From NCBI RefSeq assembly GCF_017591425.1, contig NW_024466599.1, forward strand, positions 25,582,001 to 25,646,000: a stretch of DNA of 64,000 nucleotides. The letters run 5' to 3'. The position numbers and the translations under genes were made by a program. The notes below the pieces were generated by a model. It saw only the letters and a program-made list of their open reading frames with translations. It had not been told where the DNA came from and searched no databases. Below are positions 12,901 to 23,500 of the stretch, piece after piece. Numbering within the stretch: position 1 is the stretch's first letter; every line of letters begins with the position of its first letter. Source of the stretch: Ochotona curzoniae. Taxonomy: Eukaryota > Chordata > Mammalia > Lagomorpha > Ochotonidae.

Positions 12901-14524
12901 GTGGATTATTTTTACAATTCAAGTGCTAAATTGTAGTCTTTTTCTTTATTACAATTATATACTTAATCAGCATCTGCCACAACCAGGGCAGTGCTGCAGG
13001 GATTACTAGCAGTCTGTATTATAAGGCTCTTTTCAAGAGTTCTGAAATATATGAAAGAGGGGAAGGAAGATTCCAGAGTTTTACTGACATACACATAAAA
13101 CACATCCGAAAATCATTTTTAAAAATTAGATACTTTTATGCGTCTCTGTAATAAGAAACACAAATCTCTCAATAAATTACTTTTGTAATATTTTTCTGTT
13201 CCACATTCACTTAAATCGTGCTTGTGTAAAGGTAGTAGCAGTCTCCAGGCTGTTCTGAGATCTGCAGAACTTCCCAGCAGGTAAAAAAGAAGTGGTCAGT
13301 GATCCTTAAAAATCACGGCTAGCCTTTTTATCACATACTCTTCCCAGCATCAAACAGATGTCGTTGTGTTTTATAATTTGTTTGTCTCTTTCTCCTCTGT
13401 AATCTCCGTCTGTCTCTTCCTCCCTTCCTTGTTGTCCTAAAGGATGATACTGTATTTCATGCTGTGATTTTGGGGACCACATGGAGGCATATTTCTACCA
13501 CTTCCTTCTTCTTGAGATTTCTCTAACTAACCCTAACTGTTCAGTCCTCCCACATAATCTCCTGCGCATGCTGTCATAAAACAGTGCTCCCAGACAGCTT
13601 TCCTTAAACCAGAACCTTCCATCTCCACTTAAACTCTTGCAGCAAGATTTGTGGCTTCTTCCAATACCAGTTGTGGCCAGTTACCTTAAATAGGTAACTA
13701 ATATTTATTGGTTTTGATTTTTTTTTCCTTCACTTTGAATGGTGTTCAACATTTTTTTTGAGTGCTCCACACTTCATGGTGTTTAGGTTTGATTCATTAA
13801 GGCTGTCTGTTTTCTATACCTTGGAGAATTTGTAGTTTAACTGCCCAATTTCTAACACCAGTTCAGATTAGAATATTGGAGGAAATTATGTAGATGGATT
13901 ATGAGGTATGATGACTCATTAATAAAGCTTGATTTTCTGAGAAAAGGACATACAATATCCAGACAGCGAAGGGAACAGACTTAAGCATGTATGTAAATAC
14001 ACAGCTCATCTCTGCTGGTGTGACTTGAGGCAGGTGACCTAATCTCCACGAATTTCATTTTTTCTCATCAAAAAGAATGAGTAGTAGTACTCTGTCTTCT
14101 CCTTGGGGTTACTATAAAATCAAGTGAGAACGCGATCATCCTTAAGTGTTGTGCAAACATAAATATCCTCCAATGAAAAAGCAGGGAGGGCTTCTGAAAG
14201 TATTCAGATATGCCAGGTGTCCTTGAAGTCACTCAAGGGCAGAGAACTCAGGGAGTCTGTGGACATCATCAGCCGTCCCTGCTTGGTGGGTAAAGCGGGG
14301 AGAACTTTCCTCAGCTGAAGAGCGCTGTTGCTGAGACACACGCACGGTGAAGTTCATCAGCTGAACTTGTCCAGTGCAGTGATGGCGGCTATATTCACAC
14401 AGTTGTGCACTTTGAACTTTAAAACATTTTCAACAAAACTCTGCTTCCCCAAAAAGAACACCTGAACCTGTTAGTAGCTGTTCCATTTCCTCCCCAAAGC
14501 TTTCCATCTTGGACAGCGACTTAA

Positions 14525-14930
14525 GTGGCTTTATAAGCTACTTTATAGATGTATGCGTATTTCATATGGATAAAATACTGCAGTATGTTGCTTTTTCAGA
14601 CCGGCTTCTTTCCCCTAGCATAATGTTTTCAAGGTTCATTTGTGCTGTGACATGTATCTGAACAAGACTTCCTTGTATAGGTATACCATTATCTTTTTAT
14701 CCACAGGCTAGTTAATTGTTCTTTAGGTGATTGCTGCTTTTTTGACTGTTGTAAATAATGGTACATACAAGCTTTTAATGAATATGTTTTTGTTTCTCTT
14801 GGTGTATCCTTAGGACTAGGACTGCCTGATCGTATAATAAACTCCATTTACTGTTTTGAGGATCTGTCAAACTGTTCACTGAAACCGCTGCACCTCTGTA
14901 TCTTCCCTAGGACTATTTTTGTTGTTGTCG
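14525..14930 (-). repeat. Old L1 (minus strand), first part
   Basis: Read on the plus strand it follows the antisense of mammalian L1 3' sequence: 'ctagcataatgttttcaaggttcat', then 'ttgactgttgtaaataatgg', then 'gaggatctgtcaaactgtt'. It continues after younger insertions at about 15880, so the two pieces are one element. Confidence 0.6.
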
Positions 14931-14934
14931 TTTT

Positions 14935-15190
14935 TATGACACAGGTTAATAGGCACTGGGGTCTCCCCTCCAGTGTTACAGATGATGTCGTTTGTGTAGC
15001 CTCAGAAGCCTGTCATACTGCCATTGAGGTGTCTCCGAACATGCAGGAGATCATCTTCTGTTTCACTGAGTCTATCCTTGTACTGACTGCACAGGGACAT
15101 ACTTCTCCCTGTTTCTACCTATGAACATAATTACTTCCACTATGTTTCCATTATACACTTAGGTTCAGTTCTCCATGGGTTGAAAGGGAA
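14935..15190. repeat. Unnamed interspersed repeat, copy 1
   Basis: It shares 'taataggcactgg', 'catactgccattgaggtgtctcc', 'cactgagtc.atccttgtactg' and 'tttctacctatgaacata' with the copy at 20185-20500. It sits between the two halves of the minus-strand L1, so it probably inserted into that L1 and is younger. Likely lagomorph-specific, family not identified. Confidence 0.55.
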
Positions 15191-15196
15191 AAAATT

Positions 15197-15260
15197 ATAC
15201 ATATATATATACCATATATATTATATATATTATATATTATAATACAGATATATATAATAT
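15197..15260. repeat. AT-rich microsatellite
   Basis: Alternating TA with interspersed CC and TAT units, over about 64 bases, immediately after the unnamed repeat copy 1. Confidence 0.9.
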
Positions 15261-15435
15261 TGATCTCCATGGTGTTATTGAACTTGAGGATGTGAGGGGA
15301 AAAGGAACCATTCTGTTTTATCCTCACAAAGATGTGTTACTGCAAACCTTTTTAATTAGTATCTATTTTCTTTTCTAGAAGAATTTGATACATACTAATT
15401 GTATATATTTATGGAGTAAATTGTGTTGATCTTTC

Positions 15436-15742
15436 TAAAGCTTCTTTTATTTACCCGAAGAAAAGATGGAAAGAGGGAGGGAGGTATTGTCTGTTTTGGC
15501 ATGTCCTCCAGCTGCCCTCAACAGCTGGGTCTTGGCCATTCTGAAGCTAGGAGTCAGGAAATCCATCTGGGTCTCTCCTGCTGTGCCAGGACTCAGAACT
15601 GGAGCCATTGTCTGCTGCCTCCCAAATGCATTAGCAGGAAGCTGGATTGGAAGCAGAAGTTAGGATGAACCTCCATGCTAGGCACTCTGAGACTGTGTAG
15701 ATAGGGGAGGCTGCTTAACCTGTTGTACCGCAATTCCCACTC
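15436..15742 (-). repeat. CSINE (lagomorph tRNA-derived SINE)
   Basis: On the plus strand it runs from the tail side (aaagatggaaagaggga) through 'attagcaggaagctggattgg' to the head near 'cttaacctgttgtaccgcaa', the order expected for a minus-strand C-repeat. It lies inside the split L1. Confidence 0.75.
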
Positions 15743-15879
15743 TGATAATTCAGTGTACGGTTATGGTATGCAGTCATGTCAAATCAGAGTAACAAACATC
15801 TCATCTCCAGTTATTGTTTCTTTGGGGAACCTTCTGACACTTCCCTCCCAGTTCTTTCTAAAAATCTTTTGACTTTTTG

Positions 15880-16780
15880 GATAGTGTTCACAGAAGTAAT
15901 TTAGGTTTTTTTTTTTTCCCCCTCTTATTGCCTGTGCTTTTTTTGTCCTGCCTAGCTAAGAAGCCATTGCCTATTCCAGGTCACAAAGATTTACCCTGGT
16001 GTTGTCTTCTGGGAAAGCTGTAGTTGTCGCTGTTTCATTTAGATCATAGCCATGTCATTCATTTTAAGTTAACTTGTCTCTATTGGGGCAGAGCGTGGCC
16101 GTATTCGTTGGCTTAGAGATTGTGGTGCCATTTAGTAAAAAAAAAAAAGACTGCTGTTTGAATTGTCTTGACATCCTTGTCAGAAATCAAGAAACTGGGT
16201 TTATTGCTGAACTCTCAGTGCTATGCTAGAATCACACTACCTTGATTACTATGACATGGTGTGTGTCCTGAAATCAGACTCCTGATTTTGTTGCTCCTTT
16301 CAATATTGATTTTGGCAATTCTGAAATTTCCCTGTCAGCTTGTCAGTTTCAATGGAAGAGCTGGCTAGAATTTCAGTAGGAATGACTGTGAATACTTAAT
16401 AGAGTTCAGTTTGGGGATTAATTGCATTTTAGCAGTATGATCTTCCAATATATAATGTCTTAATGTTAGTTAGACATTTCTTGGCTTGTTGAACAATATC
16501 CTGCCATTTTTTTAAGCACTGAGTTTTTCAGTTATTTCACTAAATGTATTCCTAATTGTTTTTTGTTTGTTTTCATACTTTGGAGAATGGCATTGTTTTT
16601 CTGATTTCATTTTCTGGTAACTGCTAACATAGAGTATAATATGGAAACAGTTTTTTGAGTTGTAGTTCTACCCTGCAACATTATTGAACTTGTTTCTTAT
16701 TTTCATTTTTTAGTTAATTCTGTTGATGTGACTTATGGCATTTATTGATTTATGATTTATTGATTTATTTTGTCTTCCAA
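15880..16780 (-). repeat. Old L1 (minus strand), ORF2 3' part
   Basis: The stretch reads as antisense L1 ORF2: 'aagaagccattgcctattccaggtcac', 'gacatccttgtcagaaatcaa', 'ctaccttgattactatgac', 'aatattgattttggcaattct', 'tgatcttccaatatataatgtctt', 'ccctgcaacattattgaactt' and 'tgttgatgtgacttatggcatttattg' follow in consensus order. It is heavily decayed, with no open reading frame. Confidence 0.75.
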
Positions 16781-17570
16781 ATAAATCATCAGGAACTATT
16801 TTGAATCAACCATAATTAGAGATCTGGAATGAATTTAGAGATAGTATTTAAGAATGGAGAAAATGAAATCATTGCTATCATGATGAGAGTTGTAAAGACA
16901 GGCCATGATTCCTTCGCTGAGTATGACCCGAAACACAGCAAGGAGCACACAGTTTTAGTTGAAGACTTCCTCTTTGCTAATAATCTTGTGAGTTTGAACA
17001 AATTTCACAGAACTTTCTAACTTCTCAGCTCAGAACAATATCTGTCAGACCTTTCTGACTGGGAGTAAGTGGCATAATGTGTACAACATTATGTACTATG
17101 TAATACATATATATGTGTATGTGTGAAATCTGGCACATTAACATTCTAGATTGTCAAATCAGGCGGAAAAAATAATTTAGAGAGAACCTCCAAAAAAATA
17201 AAAATTTTGAGGCAGAACTAAACCTGTATTGGAGCAGGTCCGCTCACTTGGGGTAGTGAAGGATTTAACAAAACAAACGTGATCTCTTTGGAGCACTTAG
17301 CAGATAAGTGAGTTTCATACTCATAAAGTTTACCTTTCATTAGAGTGGGAGGAAACCATTTAGATTTTGCTAAGGGGAATTTCAGTTCCTTGGTGTAAAC
17401 AGGATAACAATGTATTTTGTTTTCTTGATTCTGTTGCATCGTTGTATCAGGTTTAGTCATTTTCTAACAAACTATAACCTCTTGCTTGGAGACAGACTTT
17501 CTAGAGACTGAAACAATGTAAAGAGACACCACTTAGAATTGATTTTGTGTGTTGCTTTAACTCGTTGCAG

Positions 17571-17753
17571 AAACCAAGCCAGCCTGTGTGTTTAATAACG
17601 TAGAATACTACGATGGAGACATGTTCCGAATGGACAACTGCCGGTTCTGTCGATGTCAAGGCGGTGTTTCCATTTGCTTTACCGCCCAGTGTGGCCAGCT
17701 GAACTGCGAGAGGTACTATGTGCCGGAAGGGGAGTGCTGCCCGGTGTGTGAAG
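17571..17753 (+). CDS. CRIM1: CRIM1 exon encoding VWC domain 1
   Basis: This 183-bp phase 1-1 exon encodes one complete von Willebrand factor C module. It starts with E-T-K-P-A-C and runs through NVEYYDGDMF, the CRFCRC core and QCGQLNCERYY to the GECCPVCE end. All ten cysteines of the fold are present, with the C-x2-C-x-C and CC-x2-C signatures. VWC modules in the CRIM1/chordin family bind BMP ligands. The acceptor is ctcgttgcag and the donor gtacgg. The length is a multiple of three, so skipping would remove exactly one domain. It lies only 1.1 kb from the VWC2 exon, the tightest pairing of whole VWC exons here. Reading into the intron adds about 24 residues before a stop, with no nearby polyadenylation signal. 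Confidence 0.96.
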
Positions 17754-18841
17754 GTACGGAAGGGTGCCGGTTGAAGAGTAAAGTTAAAAAAGAAAATTCA
17801 TCCAACCATGGACCACTTAGTTTATAGCAATGAACTTCCAACCTGATGCTGGTGTCTAAATGATGTAGCTATTGGTGGTGTTAAAAAAAGAACAGATAGG
17901 AACCTCTGTGTAATACTCATAGTGAATTGTCTGGTCATGGTCGCTTACATCTCCCTTCCTAGAATTCAGATCCAAGCGCAAAGTAAAAATGAACTGTATG
18001 CATAGCATTTTTATATACTATAAAATATGGTAATTTTTTTATCTAGTACATGTGCACTGGCCACTCCCACCCGTAGCAGGCTGCCTTTCCAAAGCTCTGA
18101 CGGATTCATTTCAAATTTTACCTTTGTTTTTGCGTAACACAGTGTTAACCTGCTGGTGACTCCTTTCCCAGCACAGTGGTGTTTATTTGGGAGACACAAG
18201 ATTTAGCTAATTGCTGTCAATCTAGGGACTTCAGGGGATTTTGTGTATGTTGTCTTGTAAGTAATCGAGTTTTTTCTATTGTAACTTAGCTGCCAATTGC
18301 CCAGCACGCAGGGACAAAGGTAGCAGCAAGTATGCATGATGCTCCTAAGCCAGTCTTGTCATGCACACAGCCATAGAACGGACATGCAGACATTCAGTTC
18401 AGTTAATCCTACCAAGAGCGTTGTCACTCCCAGTAACTGGGGGCATTGTGCTGTCCAGAGAAATTGAGAAGCGATAATCATCTCAAGTGGCAACTCAGAA
18501 GTCATTGCTGGAATCTGAAATGTGTTTGTGTCTCCTGGTTCCCCCACACGCAGCTTTCTCCCCAAAGCTTTTCAGAGGGGTGGAGTGGTAGCACGTGCCA
18601 CATGCATTTTCGAGTCCTAGATCCTCTTCCCTGACCCAGTGTCAGAGGTAGTTGCAGGTTTGGTGTGACTGATGCATTTGTTTAGACTCCTTGAGACACC
18701 TCAGGCAATTTTGAGCTGCTGTTAATCACAACTGGAATAGAACTCCTGATGACTAGACCCTGGGAACAAATATCTATAGCCGTAGGCAGAAATAAGATGC
18801 GTGATATACTCAGTCTCACTGTAAACTTATTTTTAATTTAG
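17754..18841 (+). other. CRIM1 intron between VWC1 and VWC2 exons
   Basis: This 1,088-bp phase 1 intron appears to be unique sequence. I see no repeat, RNA gene or other exon in it. Confidence 0.92.
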
Positions 18842-19039
18842 ACCCAGTGTACCCTTTTAATAATCCTGCTGGCTGCTATGCCAATGGTCAGATACGTGCC
18901 CACGGAGACCGGTGGCGGGAAGATGACTGCACCTTCTGCCAGTGCATCAACGGGGAACCTCACTGTGTGGCCACGGCCTGTGGACAGAGCTGCATGCACC
19001 CAGTCAAAGTGCCTGGGGAGTGTTGCCCAGTGTGTGAAG
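18842..19039 (+). CDS. CRIM1: CRIM1 exon encoding VWC domain 2
   Basis: This 198-bp phase 1-1 exon encodes the second VWC module. It begins DPVYPFNNPAGCYANG, continues GDRWREDDC, CTFCQCINGEPHC and ACGQSC, and closes with GECCPVCE. All ten cysteines are in place. The acceptor ttttaatttag is relatively poor, interrupted by A residues, so this exon may depend more on exonic enhancers than its neighbours. The donor is gtaaac. Compared with the human protein as I recall it, NGQIRAHG and the QSCMHP stretch carry substitutions between the cysteines, while the cysteine frame is unchanged. The intron that follows is the longest in the window at 20.6 kb. Confidence 0.96.
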
Positions 19040-19679
19040 GTAAACCTTGCAGATTCTGACGTATCTCATGCTGGAGGCACTCCTACCAGGATGCTCTTGT
19101 TTGTTTGTTTTTTTTTTTTATTTCCTTAGGCATAATATCTGTGTCATGCTGTTACTAGCTGCAGATGAATTTATTGTACAGCCCAAACCCATCATAGGGT
19201 GAGGGGGGGAATGTTACAAATATGAAATGAGAGCAGAGAAGTCTTTGTTGGAATGTTTTGCAGCATAGGAATATTTACATTTTAATCCAATTCACTTGAA
19301 CTCTGTTTAATACATAAAGGTCAGCACAACAAAATGATGTGAAGTGAAACTCGTGAGTCAAGCACAGCATGTTCAATTTACGAGATTTCCATGAGCTCAG
19401 TAGTCCTGGCTCCTGGGAGGGAAAACCGAAACCACCAAAGGCCATTTGGGTTGTCAGCTGCCATCACTCTGACATGCATCCTTCCAGCATCATCAGGACT
19501 GTGCTCTTACGTATCCTGCAATGCACTTGTTCTGTCTGTCACCTGCATTCCCTACCTGTCTTGCTGTCTAGAAGAGAAACTTTGAGGCATGATGAAGTTT
19601 TCTGTCCCAACTCCTGCTCCAATTCATTTTCTCCATCCCAGGAGGAGTCTAAATATTTACTACTCTGAATGTGTGTGTC

Positions 19680-19905
19680 TTTCTCTCTTGCTCAGTTTGT
19701 TCATTTGAAAGGCACGGAGACAGAGAGGGGATAGTCAATAAGAGAGATCTTATCCAGTAGTTGATTCCCCCCAAATGCCGGTAGTTCCAATTCTGGGCTA
19801 ACTCAGAAGGACAGAGAATCCAGGACTTGACCCAGGCACCGCACCATGTGGTGTGGGCTTCCCAAGCGGTACCACACTCATACCACAATCCCTGCCTCAT
19901 CATCT
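19680..19905 (-). repeat. CSINE, diverged
   Basis: 'catttgaaaggcacggagacagagag' at the tail side, 'ccaggacttgacccaggcac' and the head 'cggtaccacactcataccacaa' give a minus-strand C-repeat with an internal deletion. Confidence 0.65.
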
Positions 19906-20184
19906 CCTTCTTAATCTTTATCCATGTCTGCTAATACAAATGAGCTTAAATGTTTGTGTGACAAATCTGTTAGAGCATCCATCTTTAACAAACACATTTG
20001 TGTAGTAAAATGAACTAGCCTAGGTCAAAAATTAATCTGTGTCGAAGATGGATCCTTGTAGATTTCTCAGATTTTTTTTTCCTTTAAACATTTTAAATTT
20101 TGAATAGTTTTCAACAGATTCAGTGTGGTTTGTAGGTACAATTCTTTTTTTAATCTTTTAAATCTTTGAATGTTTTTTGTTGAT

Positions 20185-20500
20185 GTTGCTGTTATATGAT
20201 AATGTTGAATAGGCACTGGAATCTCCTTTCTCCCTCCCCAAATCCCCTCCCCTCCCCACTCTTCTTTCCTCCCGTCTTACAATGGATGTCTTTCATGAGT
20301 TTTCATAAGTCCATCATGCTGCCACTGGGCATGACACTGAGGTGTCTCCCAACAGTGTAGGGTATTAGCCGTATCACTGAGTCCTTCCTTGTACTGCACA
20401 CTTCTGTTTCCACCTATGAACATATTAATTTCCCATTATGCACCCCCTTAGGTACAGTCCACCACAGGAGTGGGGGTTACAGAACATGAAAAAAAATAAA
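20185..20500. repeat. Unnamed interspersed repeat, copy 2
   Basis: Partner of 14935-15190; here it has an extra C-rich block ('ctccctccccaaatcccctc') and an ending near 'ggtacagtccaccacagg'. Preceded by a T-rich stretch from about 20065. Confidence 0.55.
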
Positions 20501-23500
20501 ATGAGTGAACCTTCGTCCACATGAGGTTGACAGACATAGAACAAAGGTATCAGTGTGGCACTAGGGTGGTGAAAAAGAATGTCCAGCATCTTCGCACAGG
20601 AATAAATGCCAGTGTGTGTCCCGTGTGGCACTGGTGAGAATATAGTAAGGACTAGATCATCATCATTTATGGGCAGTAGCAATAACAGTGATAAAAGGGC
20701 CATTGACAGTCATAGGTGATTACAAGCAATCAGTCTCTTATGGATGATTGATTAATGGATTTGAAGAAACCAGTAGATCCCTCCAGAAACTCAGCTAAGT
20801 GGACTAAGTCTTTTTAAGTATCAAGTTCTTTGCTCCCACCTGAATTTTAATAAACTCAGGCTTCAGAGTTTGCTCAACTGTTTTCATTAACCTCAAAGGG
20901 GTTAGACTTATTAGAGACTTTAAAAATCATGTGAAAATGGAAGCTGGAAAATTCTCGTTTTATTGGCATCCTCAATTCCCTCCCCATTGCTCTGCACAGA
21001 GTGCAGCTGTTGCACGGTGGGGCTCTATAGCTTCCCGAGGACTGGTGTCACACGCCCACCCCTCACGCAGACACACCTCCCAGCTCCTGAAGGCAGGGTT
21101 TCAGGGCGGATAAAAGGAGTATATAGAAATAGGTGTAAAGGTTGTAGCATGAACCTCACAGGAAAGGGCCACTTGCTGATGCACATAAAAATGGGGATAC
21201 CTAGCCCTAAGAATTGGGAATAAGCTGTTGTCAACTGGGAACAGGGTGATACTGTAAGAAAAATTGAAAAGCAGAAATAAGTATTCCAGTAAATACTACT
21301 CTTGAACTTTGTGGGTCTTGCATCATACATTCAAAATAGGACTTAAAAATCTTGTAAAAGTGAAGTGAGGACTCTCCTCTAAAAGTGAGGATAAGGTTTG
21401 CACTCAAGAGCATCCCCATCAAGGTGCATAGAGAAGGGAAGTATTGGAGAATAGAAACCTATGTGAAACTGATGGATTGACATCACAGGTGTTCACAGGT
21501 GTGAACTTAGTTTGATCTCTGAAAGACTTGCACAGATACAACCTGTTAAAAGAATTAGTTGTGGTGAGCCATTAGTTCCAAAAAATGAAGAACTTCCTGT
21601 AGTCCAGATAGAGGAAAAAGAAATGAGATAGCTCTAACTTCAAAGAACACATTTAAGCTAAATTTTAAACTAAGCCAGACCTCTGATGTTCACATCGAGG
21701 TACTGTGTGGTAAATGCTTCACGCTTGTACCCGATTTCTCCTAACCGCAGCAGTGTGTTCATGTCTTATGAGCCCTTTTCGAGATGAAAAAAATCAAGGT
21801 TTAGAGAAGTTTAGATACCTTTCCCCTCGGTTCACTTCCTGTTGTTTGCCCGAGCTGACATAAGCTGAGGCCTGCTGGGTTGAGCTACATTTTCATTTGC
21901 TTCCCTGCTCACAGATGTCATCTACTTCCCCCATTCATCTCTGGTCATCTCTGCCTTTTGGCTCTGTGCTGTGGGGAGACGGAGCTGGGGTGCAGGGGAG
22001 GACATGTGAGCCCCGCCTTTCTTTGAAGACCTGGGATATCCTCCCAAGTTCAAGTCTCCTGTCTCCCGTGTAGAAAGCCGCTCTGCAACAGAACTCGGCC
22101 TCTGCCTCGTGCCAGCTGTTGGATTCTGCTGGTCTCCTTCTTTCGTGCTCTCCCACACAACCTGTCTTCATCTGAGCTTTCAAAGATTCTACTTTCTTGT
22201 ATTAAGAGAGTGAATGTATTCTGTGTTTCTTCTTAGTTTGTCAAGAAGTGAGTGTCAAATAATATTGTATTTGACCTGCAATAACTCAAGATAGATTCTA
22301 TCTGCATAGGATCAAAAACATTACATATCTTAGAAGGATACTAAAGGGTTATAAATTACTAATAATAGTTATAAAATAATACAAGGTAAATGAATCTCAT
22401 TGCTTACTTTCCAGAGCCCAAGAAAATATCTGGAACCAACTAAAAATATTTTTTTCATTAATCATTAAGTAGCACACTGAGATGAAATTTCATGTTGTTT
22501 CAGAATAACGAAAGGATTTTATGAAACGAAATAAGAAAAAAAAAAAGTGTTAATGTGTGAGAAGTAAGCATCCAGCCAAATGATTTAGAGAAGAGCAACA
22601 ACCTTGGTGCAGCTTATCCGCATAATAAATTCCTTTGTACACAGTTGCATAATAAGTATTGGCCCTGGCCCTGTTAGCCACAGTCTCAAGGTACCTAGTC
22701 AGAGTCTAAAATTAAATGAAAAGACCTCACACCAGGATTGTGGTTTTAGATTCTTTCTAGATAAATTATTGCATTACTGAATACAGTGTGTTTCTCCCTA
22801 CAGGGAGGAATAAGATTGTTGTGGCTGTTGCTTTTGAGCATACATACCTTCCAAGTGACAGCATCATGGGCCTGATTACTCCTGCTGAACTGGAGGACTG
22901 TGAACTTGAACCTTGGGGACCCTTAGGAGATTAGGCCGTTACTTGACAGTTAACTTTGATTCATAAGTGTGTAAGTGCTTGTTAAATTGGCACTTAAGTA
23001 CCTTCATGATGGAGTTTTAGCAAGTAATAACCAACACCCAATTCAGGTACACAGATTAGCAGTTCTGGTATGTAACTGATTTTAACCTTGTGTTTTGCTT
23101 TCCTGGCTCATGTCTACCTCTTTTTGTGATGGCCAAACTCAGTATTTCCATTTTTGATTCAGGTGGATATGTGCAGACTAGCATAACCAGTTTACAGCTT
23201 CAATGGACATATGGGAGTTAAAGATTTACCTTAAAACAAACAAACAAAAACCTAAAAACAAAAAGGAGGGACCTTCACCCATGTCTAGCACCATTACTGT
23301 TAATGACCATGGTTGATACCGATGACAGACAAACCTCATGCCAGGTCAAGTGCTGTGATGCTCCAGCTCCTTTTGAGCCTCACGATGTGGGTTTTTCCAT
23401 CCTATTTCAGCGTTACATCACACAAGGTGTTGCCCTGTGTGAGGACTCTTCCCTATTCTTTGGATCCCTAAAAATCATCTGCATATAAATAGATGCTCAA

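Larger units (their letters stand above)
7576..17570 (+). other. CRIM1 intron between RGD exon and VWC1 exon
   Basis: This 9,995-bp phase 1 intron contains a GGA-triplet run next to the donor, an A+T-rich interspersed repeat (about 9740-9965), a CpG-retaining patch (12421-12510), an old minus-strand L1 interrupted by younger insertions (14525-16780), an AT microsatellite (15197-15260) and a minus-strand CSINE. The remaining parts, mainly 7650-9700 and 10000-12300, hold nothing I can name. Confidence 0.9.

Noticed and set aside
16829..17020. 63-codon plus-strand frame with a protein-like look, next to the L1
   Set aside because: No known family, and no start context or splice support. It may be chance or decayed retroelement sequence.
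17754..19060. Short soluble CRIM1 forms ended by intronic stops after VWC1 or VWC2
   Set aside because: Read-through gives early stops, but no convincing AATAAA signal with a downstream G/T-rich element follows within a few hundred bases, so there is no support for intronic polyadenylation.
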